Assembly: GCA_964347345.1 (NCBI GenBank)
Contig: CAYFYB010000012.1
Location: 1 to 46,467, forward strand
Source: JAJISG01 sp964347345
GTDB taxonomy: Archaea > Thermoplasmatota > Thermoplasmata > RBG-16-68-12 > JAJISG01
Reading direction: 5' to 3'
Length of the DNA: 46,467 nt
The notes beneath the pieces were generated by a model. It saw only the letters and a program-made list of their open reading frames with translations. It was not told where the DNA came from and ran no database searches. Every line of letters begins with the position of its first letter. Position 1 is the stretch's first letter. A program made the translations under genes and the position numbers. This document shows positions 23,127 through 31,200 of the stretch, piece after piece.

Positions 23127-24431
23127 CTAGAGAGGCACCCTCCTCATTCTCGTTGGAACTTGGACGGACTCCTTCCGGTGTAGGGGGCTCCTCTCTGCCG
23201 CCCTGCGGATACTGGGAGCCAAGGCTTCCAGGTAGATGCGAATCATCTCATCATTCTTTCCTATCCATTCAGCCAGCATGACGATGGGCATCATGATCGT
23301 GATGAAGGGATAGTACTGCTCTGGATCTGGGAAGTCCCTAAGGGCCCTCTCAAGGCCCGTGGATGCGAGTTTCGCGAGCCTCTCCAGGTGATCCTCATAA
23401 TCCTCGATGCTGAGCTCTGGGTCGTACCCCTTCGTGCTGTTCAGGGGAAGGACATCCTTCTCTCTCATGGCGATCAGAGAGAGGTTGACTATGCCGTTTC
23501 GCAGGTCCTCATGGACGTTGACGATGTTGTTCAGGAACACAATTACTATGTCGTAGTAGTACCAGCCTCTCAGAAAGTTCTCGATGCTCTCCATCTTGAG
23601 TTTCTTGTCCAAGAAAGAGATGTCGACGAGATTGTACCTGGTTCCTCCGCTGACATAGTTGGCGAGCCGTTCGTACCATGGCAGGCTGCGCTCGGGGGTG
23701 TAGAGACCTCTGGAGATGCTCGCGACCTGACCCAGATCAAAGTGATTCTCCTTCTGGAACATCGTCAGGGCTTGTCCCAGAGCCACCCTCTCGTCCAGCG
23801 TCTCCATATGATAGAAGAGATCGCTTCCGTGAGGGGACATGGTGAACAAGAGGTTGAAGTTGTACGATATGGCTGAGACAAGGTCGAAGAGACGCAACTG
23901 CTCCTGCCGTAGATTCGAGACGAGCCTCTTCATGAATACATTGGAGTCCAGTCGCGGGTCCGTCATGGAGGAGAGGACGAGATGGTAGAGGTCCTTCGCC
24001 TCCAAGTAGGTATACTCGCCCTTGTCTATGAGGTCATCAAGGATCCCTGTCTGGCATTTGTAGAGAACCTTGGCGGTCATCGACCTCTTCAGATTCTCCG
24101 GGCTCATCCAACGGTAGTATTTCTGGGAGATCATGCAGGCCCCGGAGGCGAACCTCAGAGTTTGGGGATAATTCCAGGCGAGGTTAGTCTCTTCAATGAG
24201 GGCGCCGTCAGTATAGTCCGTGGGACGAAGACTGATGGGGAGGGGCCCTCCCTCACTCACCAGCATCGTCAGCTGCTGGCCGGTCCGGGAGATGTGCTGC
24301 TTGAAGGCCTCCTCGTCAACACCAAAATCGAACTCCTTCAGGAGTCCGATGGCGTAGCCTCCAAGCTTGGAAACGTTGCTGCGCAAAAGACCAACGTCCG
24401 CTGGACTTATGGCCACCTCTCTTTTGAGCAT
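23127..24431 (-). CDS. Unrecognised 434-residue protein with terpene-synthase-like acidic motifs
   Basis: I do not recognise a family. The protein is all-helical in appearance, without signal peptide or clear membrane helix. Two motifs stand out. Residues 132-136 are DDLID in TGILDDLIDKGEYTY, a perfect DDxxD as in class I isoprenoid synthases. Residues 301-309 are NNIVNVHED, followed by LRNG, where class I terpene cyclases carry the NSE motif NDxxSxxxE. The spacing (about 170 residues) and the aromatic-rich helices (WYYYDIVIVFL) fit such an enzyme, but the match is weak. It is divergent from a DUF835 membrane protein, with a perfect inverted repeat in the shared promoter, and is followed by a KaiC-like ATPase. 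A prenyl synthase lies 2 kb away on the same strand. The start is ATG 24431. Confidence 0.75.
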   Translation of the reverse strand: MLKREVAISPADVGLLRSNVSKLGGYAIGLLKEFDFGVDEEAFKQHISRTGQQLTMLVSEGGPLPISLRPTDYTDGALIEETNLAWNYPQTLRFASGACMISQKYYRWMSPENLKRSMTAKVLYKCQTGILDDLIDKGEYTYLEAKDLYHLVLSSMTDPRLDSNVFMKRLVSNLRQEQLRLFDLVSAISYNFNLLFTMSPHGSDLFYHMETLDERVALGQALTMFQKENHFDLGQVASISRGLYTPERSLPWYERLANYVSGGTRYNLVDISFLDKKLKMESIENFLRGWYYYDIVIVFLNNIVNVHEDLRNGIVNLSLIAMREKDVLPLNSTKGYDPELSIEDYEDHLERLAKLASTGLERALRDFPDPEQYYPFITIMMPIVMLAEWIGKNDEMIRIYLEALAPSIRRAAERSPLHRKESVQVPTRMRRVPL

Positions 24432-24505
24432 TGTCCTCCTGCTACAGAATCAGAGCTACGTGGCCAGAACCTTGTATAAGAATTCGGTCAAAAAAATCAC
24501 TGGTG

Positions 24506-24549
24506 ATTATCAACAGTGAATATACCTACTTAATACGCGTGTTGATAAT
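24506..24549. promoter_or_regulatory. Inverted repeat, probable operator between divergent genes
   Basis: ATTATCAACA (24506-24515) and TGTTGATAAT (24540-24549) are perfect 10-base inverted copies, 24 bases apart. They lie in the 189-base gap between the DDxxD gene and the DUF835 gene. The spacer has AT-rich TATA-like runs (AATATACC, TTAATACG), and TTTTATA at 24564-24570 could serve the plus-strand gene. A dimeric regulator bound here could control both genes. TGTCAAT occurs twice more at 24554 and 24581. Confidence 0.6.
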
Positions 24550-24620
24550 AGCATGTCAATCTATTTTATATCGTCATACGTGTCAATAGGTTCAAAGAGG
24601 CGGTAACCATCCTCGAATAC

Positions 24621-25898
24621 TTGGGGGCCACCACGGCCATTTTCCTATCAATTGTCATAGTGGTGGCCATCCTGAGGCAGAGAACAGGGAAGACTTTTCA
24701 GAAAATGCTCCTCGTAGTAGCGGCCATCCTTCTCTCCGCCGCCGTGGCTTCGAACATCGCCATCACCACCATACTTCGACCCGAAAGCCCCGGCAGTTTC
24801 ATCGTTCTCAGCAAGCGGGTCCAAGCCACCTTCGACATCCTATTCGCGGTGGCCATAGGGGCGTTTCTCGTGGTCACGTCCAGTCCGGAGATCAACTCCG
24901 CAAGGGACTTTCGTAGGCACATTGTGAAGGACTTCCCCAACTCGTACGTGGTGTACACGTTCATAATGGCGCTGGGCCTCTTTAGCGTCCTGACGACCAC
25001 CGCAGATGTGCAGACCACGATCGAGGGTGGCTACATCATCCTCTTCCCCCTCTGGTTCGTGGTGATGACGACCATCACCATGTCCACCATCATGATCTAC
25101 ATCCCTTACAAGCTGCTGGGCTACCTTCATAGGGTGAAACCTCCTCGAACTGTCGTCCATGACACCTACCTGATCATGCTGGGCTTGGAGGGCTACACCG
25201 TTACGGAGTTTCTCACCGAAGTGGCCTTTCCAAATCTGGGCTTCGACTTCAGGATAAGCGGTTTCCTTCTGGAGGTTATCCTAATAGGCCTCGTGGCCTT
25301 CGCCGTCAGAGAGAAGCTGTTCCTGCAAGAACTCCTCTCCCCACTGCCGGAGGCTCACCTGGAAACGGCACGGACGTTCCACCTAGAGGAGGGCTATAGC
25401 TATATCGTTAAAGAGGCCGAGCCGTCCTACACCCTAGAGGTTTTCAAGGACCTGGTCACCCATGGAGTGAGGGGACTGTTCATAACACGACAACAGCCCG
25501 AGAGGATTGCTGAGGCCCACGGTCTGGAGAAGACGCCCATCCTTTGGCTCAGCAGGGTAGTATCTAATCCAAACTGCGTTCGGCCCACACCGCCTGAAAA
25601 TGTCGCCATGACCATCGATCACTTCTTGGAGATTAGCCCCAGGAGTGTTGTTCTGTTAGACGGCGTGGAGTATCTCATTTCCCACAACGACTTTCCCTCA
25701 ATCCTAACGCTCCTGCATGATCTGAACGAGAAAGTGGCCGTCACCGCCTCTATCCTGCTGCTCCCGGTGGATCCCCAGGCCTTCGACGAGAAGGAGTACA
25801 CTCTGTTGAAAAGGGACATTAGAGTGCTGGAAGGCGATATGGAGGATCTGACCCCCGCCCGCATGGAGATTGCGTCTGGCCCTCACCCCAACGAGTAG
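24621..25898 (+). CDS. Multi-spanning membrane protein with C-terminal DUF835 domain
   Basis: The protein has 425 residues. The first about 230 residues hold around seven hydrophobic segments (for example AIFLSIVIVVAILRQ, MLLVVAAILLSAAVASNIAI, FIMALGLFSVLT, ILFPLWFVVMTTITMSTIMIY, FLLEVILIGLVAFAV). From about residue 255 a soluble DUF835 domain follows: EGYSYIVKEAEPSY, GVRGLFITRQQPERI, ILWLSRV, VVLLDGVEYLISHNDFPSI and SILLLPVDPQAF. DUF835 is a KaiC-like fold common in euryarchaeal sensory proteins. The whole looks like a membrane sensor, by inference. The conventional start is TTG 24621. ATC 24609 would sit better behind AGAGGCGGT. Confidence 0.9.
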   Translation: MGATTAIFLSIVIVVAILRQRTGKTFQKMLLVVAAILLSAAVASNIAITTILRPESPGSFIVLSKRVQATFDILFAVAIGAFLVVTSSPEINSARDFRRHIVKDFPNSYVVYTFIMALGLFSVLTTTADVQTTIEGGYIILFPLWFVVMTTITMSTIMIYIPYKLLGYLHRVKPPRTVVHDTYLIMLGLEGYTVTEFLTEVAFPNLGFDFRISGFLLEVILIGLVAFAVREKLFLQELLSPLPEAHLETARTFHLEEGYSYIVKEAEPSYTLEVFKDLVTHGVRGLFITRQQPERIAEAHGLEKTPILWLSRVVSNPNCVRPTPPENVAMTIDHFLEISPRSVVLLDGVEYLISHNDFPSILTLLHDLNEKVAVTASILLLPVDPQAFDEKEYTLLKRDIRVLEGDMEDLTPARMEIASGPHPNE

Positions 25899-25980
25899 TG
25901 GAAGGGTAGGAGGGACCATTTATATGGACGAAGTCCCTATTTCAAAGAGAACCCGCAATCAAAGAAGAGGAGAAGCGTAG

Positions 25981-26385
25981 ATGGATGAGCTTGAGCGGAT
26001 CAGAGCGAGGAAGATGAAGGAGCTTGTGGGGAGATCGAAGGAGAGGCCCGGGGATAACCCTCTGGCAGAACCCTTTGATATCACCGATGGCAGCTTCGAT
26101 GAGCAGCTCTCCAAACACGAGCTTCTTTTCGTCGATTTCTGGGCCCCATGGTGTGGCCCTTGCAAGATGGTCGCCCCCATCGTCCGTCAGCTTGCGAGGG
26201 AGTACGCCGGGAAGGTGGCCTTCGGCAAACTCAACACCGACGAGAACCCGAAGACGTCCATGAAGTTCAGGGTTATGTCCATTCCGACCCTAATGCTGTT
26301 CAGGCAGGGCAAACCCGTGGACATCATCGTGGGTGCGGCCCCAAGGCCTAAGGTTGAGGCGATGATTAGGAAGCACCTTACCTAG
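25981..26385 (+). CDS. Thioredoxin with N-terminal charged helix
   Basis: This 134-residue protein has the thioredoxin fold with the active site WCGPC at residues 57-61 (FVDFWAPWCGPCKMVAPIV), the cis-proline segment MSIPTLMLF and the C-terminal helix. It reduces disulfides, presumably with a thioredoxin reductase elsewhere. It carries an extra 35-residue head beginning MDELERIRARKMKELVGR, which is not part of the fold. The start ATG 25981 follows GAGGAGAAGCG. A TATA box (TTTATAT, about 25919) lies 60 bases upstream. The 3' end overlaps the convergent Mrp gene by 8 bases. Confidence 0.94.
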   Translation: MDELERIRARKMKELVGRSKERPGDNPLAEPFDITDGSFDEQLSKHELLFVDFWAPWCGPCKMVAPIVRQLAREYAGKVAFGKLNTDENPKTSMKFRVMSIPTLMLFRQGKPVDIIVGAAPRPKVEAMIRKHLT

Positions 26386-27256
26386 GCTGCCCTTTGGTTT
26401 CCACGATGTCGGCGACTCTTTCGACGATCTCCTTGAAGGCCCTCGTCGTCTCAGAGTCCGGGTGGGCCAACACGAAGGGCTCTCCAGCATCACCACCGAG
26501 GACAACGTTGGCATCCAGAGGGACGCTTCCGAGGAAATTGATCCCCAGGTCCTCGGCGGCCTTCTTTCCTCCTCCCTTCTTAAAGATGTCTATGTGATGC
26601 CCACACTCCGGACAGTTGAACCCGCTCATGTTCTCGACGATGCCGATTATGGGCATGTTGAGGGTCCTGGCGAAGGAGATGGCCTTTCGAACGTCCAGGA
26701 GGGCGACGTCCTGCGGTGTGGTGACGATGACAGCCCCATCGGCATCAGGAATGTTTTGAGCGATGCTGAGGGGCTCATCGCTCGTCCCCGGGGGAAGGTC
26801 CACCAAGATGTAGTCCAGGTCCCCCCAATGGACGTCGCCAAGCATCTGGTTGATGGCCTTCATCTTCAGAGGGCCCCTCCAGATCACGGCCCTGTCCTTC
26901 TCTCCGGAGAAATAGGCCATGGATATTACCTTCACGCCGTTGTGGGCAACAGCAGGCTCGATTCCGTTCTCACTGGCGTACAGCTTCACATCCTCGATGC
27001 CCATTATCTTGGGGATGTCGGGACCCGTGATGTCCACGTCCACAACACCCACCTTCCTGTCCTTGGCAAGGGCTACGGCCAAGTTCACAGCAACAGTACT
27101 CTTTCCCACGCCACCCTTGCCGCTCATGACGATGAGCTTGTGCTTGACCCGCTCCATGTTTTTCGCTATCTTCGTCCTCTCTTCCCACATCCTGAGCATG
27201 TGAGGAGGGATTCCCTCGGAGGATCCTTCCTGGGGCCCTTGCATTGCCACTACCAT
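26378..27256 (-). CDS. Mrp/NBP35 family iron-sulfur carrier ATPase
   Basis: The protein is about 292 residues from ATG 27256. The P-loop of the deviant Walker A type is VMSGKGGVGKSTVAVNLA, at about residues 44-60. The switch region DVDITGPDIPKIMG, the ILVDLPPGTSDEPLS segment and the CxxC motif (NCPECGHHIDIF) that holds a bridging Fe-S cluster are all present. These proteins assemble or transfer Fe-S clusters, relevant to complex I and GlcF nearby. The open frame extends upstream to 27307, but the TATA box at 27274-27281 lies inside that extension, so I prefer ATG 27256 (or 27244). Confidence 0.93.
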   Translation of the reverse strand: MVVAMQGPQEGSSEGIPPHMLRMWEERTKIAKNMERVKHKLIVMSGKGGVGKSTVAVNLAVALAKDRKVGVVDVDITGPDIPKIMGIEDVKLYASENGIEPAVAHNGVKVISMAYFSGEKDRAVIWRGPLKMKAINQMLGDVHWGDLDYILVDLPPGTSDEPLSIAQNIPDADGAVIVTTPQDVALLDVRKAISFARTLNMPIIGIVENMSGFNCPECGHHIDIFKKGGGKKAAEDLGINFLGSVPLDANVVLGGDAGEPFVLAHPDSETTRAFKEIVERVADIVETKGQPR

Positions 27257-27273
27257 GCTCAGAAGGTCCGCAG

Positions 27274-27281
27274 TATTAAAA
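27274..27281 (-). promoter_or_regulatory. TATA box of the Mrp gene
   Basis: TTTTAATA on the minus strand. It is 22-34 bases upstream of the two candidate ATGs at 27256 and 27244 and excludes the longer open frame. Confidence 0.5.
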
Positions 27282-27311
27282 GGGGTTTTGCCCTGGGCGC
27301 CCTCCATAAGG

Positions 27312-27319
27312 TTTTATAG
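27312..27319 (+). promoter_or_regulatory. TATA box of the hydratase/dehydrogenase fusion gene
   Basis: TTTTATAG. The expected transcript start is near 27341, giving a leader of about 17 bases. The leader includes GGGGGTGA at 27346-27353, just before CTG 27358. Confidence 0.55.
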
Positions 27320-27357
27320 GCATCCTCGAATGGTAAAGGTCGAGCGGGGGTGACACT

Positions 27358-29316
27358 CTGAAAGTTGAGGATCTCAGAAGAGTTGCCATCATCGGTGCCG
27401 GGGAGATGGGGCATGGCCTCGCGGAACTGTGTTCTCTTCACGGTTTCGATGTGAGCATGCACGACATCAAGGAGGAGTTCATCAGACGCGGCTTGGAGCG
27501 GATTCAGTGGAGCTTGAACAAGCTGGAGGAGAAAGGGAAGCTCAAGGAGAAGTCGAAGGACATCCTGGGCCGAATCAAGACCACCACAGACCTGAAGGAA
27601 GCCGTGAAGGACGCGGACTTCGTCATCGAGGCCATCCCGGAGGACATGGAGCTCAAGAAAGAGGTCTTCAAGAAGCTTGACGGGTACGCCCCGGCCCACG
27701 CATTCCTGGCCAGCAACACCTCTGGCCTCAGCATCACTGCCATGGGCAAGGTCACCAAGCGACCGGAGAAGGTCGTCGGTATGCACTTCTTCAACCCGCC
27801 CATCATCATGGAACTGGTAGAGGTGGTTAAGGGGGAGGAGACTGGAGAGGAGGCCTTGGAGCTGACCCAGGCACTCTCGAGAAAGCTTGGAAAGACGCCG
27901 ATCCTCTGTCGCAAGGACGTCCCCGGCTTCATCACCACCCGCATCATCTTCCACTACATGAACGAGGCAGGGTGGATCCGGCACGAGGAAGGTGTGGCTA
28001 AGGAGGCCATAGACGCTGCCATGAAGTTCAAGGTTGGGTTCCCCATGGGACCCTTCGAGCTGGCGGACCAGGTGGGCATCGACCTCATGGTCTTCGCCCA
28101 AGAGAAGCAGGGCCTGCCAGTCCCGCCCCCCTTCAAGGAGATGGTGAAGAAGGGGAGGCTGGGACGCAAGAGAGAGCATGGCTTCTATGACTATCGGAAA
28201 GGGGGCAAACCCAGCATCCGACCCGAGGACGGTAAGGACTTCGAGCCTCTTCGGATCCTTGCCCCCACGATGAATGAGGCGGCGCAGCTGGTGGAGATGG
28301 GTGTAGCGCCGCCGGATGAGATCGACCTGGCCATGAGGCTGGGCACCGCGTTCCCTAAAGGCCCCCTAGCTCTCGCCGACGATATTGGCATCGACAGGGT
28401 GGTCGCGGAGCTGAAGGGCTCCAAGAGGCATGAGCCTGCAGGGATCCTGCTCAAGATGGTGGAGGAGCGGAAGCTCGGCGTGAAGAGCGGGACAGGTTTC
28501 TACAGCTACGAAGCGAAGGAGGCTGTGGAGTATAAGGCCATCGAGGTGCGGAAGGACAAGGAGAACATGAGGGCCACCTTGGTCCTGAGCAGGCCGGAAA
28601 GGCTCAACACTTTGACGCCGGAGATGGTGGAAGAGATATCGACTGCCCTGGGAAGCCTTGAGGAGGACCCGGAGGTGCGGTGTCTCATCATGAGGGGAGC
28701 CGGGGAAAAGGCCTTCTGTGCCGGGGCCGACGTAACTGCCTTCACGGGGGTAGACAAGGCCCACAAGGCCTGGAGCTTCACCAAGCGGACCCATCAGGTC
28801 TTCAAGCAGCTTGAGGATTTCCCCAAGCCTACGATTGCTGCCATCCGGGGCTACGCCTTCGGGGGTGGTCTGGAGCTGGCCATAGCCTGCGACTTCCGAA
28901 TTGCGACGGAGGGATCTACCCTCGGGCTCACGGAGACCTCCCTGGGCCTCATCCCGGGAGCCGGTGGGACTCAGAGACTCACAAGGCTCCTAGGCCTCGG
29001 GAGAGCAAAGGAGATGGTGTTCCTGGCCAAGCGCATCAAGGGGAAGGTGGCTGAGGGCATCGGCCTCGTCAACCAGGCGGTCAACGACGAAGCCTTCGAG
29101 GGGGCGGTGGATGAACTTTCCAAGAAGCTTGCTAAGGGCCCACCCATCGCTTATCGATTGGCCAAGGTACTGCTCAACTACAGCTCTCTAAGCACTGGCG
29201 ATGCAGGCCTGGACATGGAAGCCCTGGCTTTCAGTGTCGTGACCTCCACCGAGGACCTCTTCGAGGGGCTGTCAGCCTTCCTGAGCAAGAAGGAGCCAGA
29301 GTTCAAGGGGAAGTAG
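27358..29316 (+). CDS. 3-hydroxyacyl-CoA dehydrogenase / enoyl-CoA hydratase fusion, apparent CTG start
   Basis: The protein is about 652 residues. The N-terminal dehydrogenase has the NAD motif VAIIGAGEMGHGLAE, FIEAIPEDMELKKEVFK, ASNTSGLSI, VGMHFFNPP and two C-terminal 3HCDH domains (about 200-400). A crotonase domain follows (about 415-652) with GAGEKAFCAGADVTAF as oxyanion-hole segment and FGGGLELAIACDFRIA and LGLIPGAGGTQRL. It hydrates 2-enoyl-CoA and oxidises the 3-hydroxy product. The same order occurs in crotonyl-CoA hydratase/3-hydroxybutyryl-CoA dehydrogenases of Sulfolobales. The first ATG (27406) would delete the NAD motif. CTG 27358 gives xKVEDLRRVAIIGAG after GGGGGTGA, matching the family's MKIEDIKKV-type start. 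Confidence 0.93.
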   Translation: MKVEDLRRVAIIGAGEMGHGLAELCSLHGFDVSMHDIKEEFIRRGLERIQWSLNKLEEKGKLKEKSKDILGRIKTTTDLKEAVKDADFVIEAIPEDMELKKEVFKKLDGYAPAHAFLASNTSGLSITAMGKVTKRPEKVVGMHFFNPPIIMELVEVVKGEETGEEALELTQALSRKLGKTPILCRKDVPGFITTRIIFHYMNEAGWIRHEEGVAKEAIDAAMKFKVGFPMGPFELADQVGIDLMVFAQEKQGLPVPPPFKEMVKKGRLGRKREHGFYDYRKGGKPSIRPEDGKDFEPLRILAPTMNEAAQLVEMGVAPPDEIDLAMRLGTAFPKGPLALADDIGIDRVVAELKGSKRHEPAGILLKMVEERKLGVKSGTGFYSYEAKEAVEYKAIEVRKDKENMRATLVLSRPERLNTLTPEMVEEISTALGSLEEDPEVRCLIMRGAGEKAFCAGADVTAFTGVDKAHKAWSFTKRTHQVFKQLEDFPKPTIAAIRGYAFGGGLELAIACDFRIATEGSTLGLTETSLGLIPGAGGTQRLTRLLGLGRAKEMVFLAKRIKGKVAEGIGLVNQAVNDEAFEGAVDELSKKLAKGPPIAYRLAKVLLNYSSLSTGDAGLDMEALAFSVVTSTEDLFEGLSAFLSKKEPEFKGK

Positions 29317-31164
29317 TCAGGCGTAGAGGGCATCGATCTCTTCCTTGAAGTTGGCCTCTATGACGTCTCTCCTCTTCTTCAGGGTGGGGGTAATCTCATC
29401 TCTGTCCTGACTGAAAGCCCTGTGGAGAACAATGAACTTCTTGATCTTCTCGTGATAGTCGAGGTTTGTGTTGACCTCTTCGACCAACTTTTCGAAAAGC
29501 GACGCGACTTCTCCTCTTGAGATAAGCCACCGTTTCAGACCGACGACCTTCTCTTCACCCACGGGGTCGACACCGTAAATGAGGTCCCCCTCCCCTAGGG
29601 TTACTCCACCGGACCTCAGCAGCTCTGCAAGCTTCTCAAACTGGGGCTGGATCAGAGCCGCCGTGAATTTTCTGTTGTCTCCAATGAGCATGCAGTCCTC
29701 TATCCAGGGGTGAGAGCGGAGGGCTTCCTCAATAGGCCTGGGGGCCACCTTCTTTCCGGTGGACAGGGCCAGAATCTGCTTCTTACGCCCGAGGATCCGG
29801 AGGTATCCATCCTCGTCAAACTCCCCCAGGTCTCCCGAACGGAACCAGCCATCCTCGGTGAAGGCCTCTTTGGTCTCCTCCGGCATGTTGTTGTAGCCCA
29901 GAAAGACATTGGGTCCCCGGATGAGTATCTCACCGTCCTCAGCGAGGGTCTCGTACACCCCGGGTATGGGAGGCCCCACCGTCCCCGGTTTTATTCTGGT
30001 AGGAGGGTTGAAATTAGCGGGAGTCGCGGTCTCCGTCAGCCCGTAGCCCTCCAGCACGCAAATACCCATGCCGTTGAAGAGGTATGCAAGGCGAGGGGGG
30101 AGGGCACTGGCCCCTGACATGGCGTACCTCAACTTTCCTCCCAGACGCTCCCTTATCTTCCCATAGACCAGCCTGTCCGCCAGCCTGTGCCTCATCCTGA
30201 GAGAGAGGGAGGGTCTCCTTCCGGCGCTCGTCACCTGGCTGAACTCTAGTGCTGTCCGCTCGGCCCGCTGGTAGATCATCCTCCTCAAGGGAGTCTGCCT
30301 TTCCACCTCCTCCAAGATTCTCTTGTATACCCTCTCGTACAGTCGGGGCACGGCTGCCATGTGCTCTGGCCTGACCTTCAGCAGGTCCTCAGCTAGAGTC
30401 CTGGGAGTGGAAAAGGCCACACAACCTCCGATCATCAGCATTCCGAGGCAGACGAGCCTCTGGTAGATGTGAGCCATTGGGAGAAAAGCGATGACAGTCT
30501 GACCGGGCTGAGCCCCGAGAACCTGCAGCCCTGAGAGGGCGGCCGAGGCGATGTTCCAGTGAGTTAGCAACGCTCCTTTAGGAATGCCGGTGGTCCCCGA
30601 TGTGTATATCATGCTGGCCACATCTGAGGGGATAGCTGTCGACAAGATCTGGCCCAGGACGTCAAGCTCGCCCCGCTTTGGCCCCCGCTCGAGGAGGGAC
30701 CTCAGGGTTCGATGGTCGCTGCCCTTATCGAAGAGGATAACCTCCCTCCCCTTCGCAAGCTGCGGCAGCTCTGTGAACTTCTCGAGCTGATCCTCCCCCT
30801 CGAGGAACAGGACCTTAGCCGCTGAGTCCTCCAGCTGGTGCCTCAAGAGATGTGCTGGTAGGGTCGGGAAGGCTGTGACAGTGACGCCCCCAGCATAGAG
30901 AATGGCCAGGTCCGCCAGAAGCCACTCGTACCGGGTATCTGCCATGACAAGGACCCTGTCGCCCTTCCCCACTCCCATGGAGACCAAGGCGGCTGCCACG
31001 GCGTCGACATGAGACCTGAGGTCGCGATAGGTGACGTCTGAGTAGCGACCTTGGGAGGGGTAACGGATTGCCAGGCCATCGGGGAAGGCTTCAAAGGATT
31101 GTGCTATGGCGTGGAGGAGAGTCGTCTCTTGGGCTCTTAGGGGTTCACCCTCGTAAACCTTCAC
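29317..31164 (-). CDS. Long-chain acyl-CoA synthetase (AMP-forming)
   Basis: This 615-residue protein of the ANL superfamily activates fatty acids to acyl-CoA. The motifs are MIYTSGTTGIPKGALLTH (ATP/AMP binding), GYGLTETATPANFN, the RSGDLGEFDEDGYLRILGRKK hinge and the later GKKVAPRPIEEALRSHPWI. The general layout is that of long-chain (FadD15/ACSL-like) ligases. The start is GTG 31164. The CaiB-type gene ends 36 bases upstream on the same strand, so the two may be co-transcribed. Its stop abuts that of the convergent fusion gene. Confidence 0.93.
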   Translation of the reverse strand: MKVYEGEPLRAQETTLLHAIAQSFEAFPDGLAIRYPSQGRYSDVTYRDLRSHVDAVAAALVSMGVGKGDRVLVMADTRYEWLLADLAILYAGGVTVTAFPTLPAHLLRHQLEDSAAKVLFLEGEDQLEKFTELPQLAKGREVILFDKGSDHRTLRSLLERGPKRGELDVLGQILSTAIPSDVASMIYTSGTTGIPKGALLTHWNIASAALSGLQVLGAQPGQTVIAFLPMAHIYQRLVCLGMLMIGGCVAFSTPRTLAEDLLKVRPEHMAAVPRLYERVYKRILEEVERQTPLRRMIYQRAERTALEFSQVTSAGRRPSLSLRMRHRLADRLVYGKIRERLGGKLRYAMSGASALPPRLAYLFNGMGICVLEGYGLTETATPANFNPPTRIKPGTVGPPIPGVYETLAEDGEILIRGPNVFLGYNNMPEETKEAFTEDGWFRSGDLGEFDEDGYLRILGRKKQILALSTGKKVAPRPIEEALRSHPWIEDCMLIGDNRKFTAALIQPQFEKLAELLRSGGVTLGEGDLIYGVDPVGEEKVVGLKRWLISRGEVASLFEKLVEEVNTNLDYHEKIKKFIVLHRAFSQDRDEITPTLKKRRDVIEANFKEEIDALYA

Positions 31165-31200
31165 GGCGCAGAGGATGCCAAGAACCGATAATGAAGGTTG

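Noticed and set aside
26462..27319. 285-codon plus-strand frame
   Set aside because: Antisense to the Mrp/NBP35 gene, whose P-loop and CxxC are clear.
27259..28179. 306-codon minus-strand frame
   Set aside because: Antisense to the certain hydratase/dehydrogenase fusion; no domain recognised.
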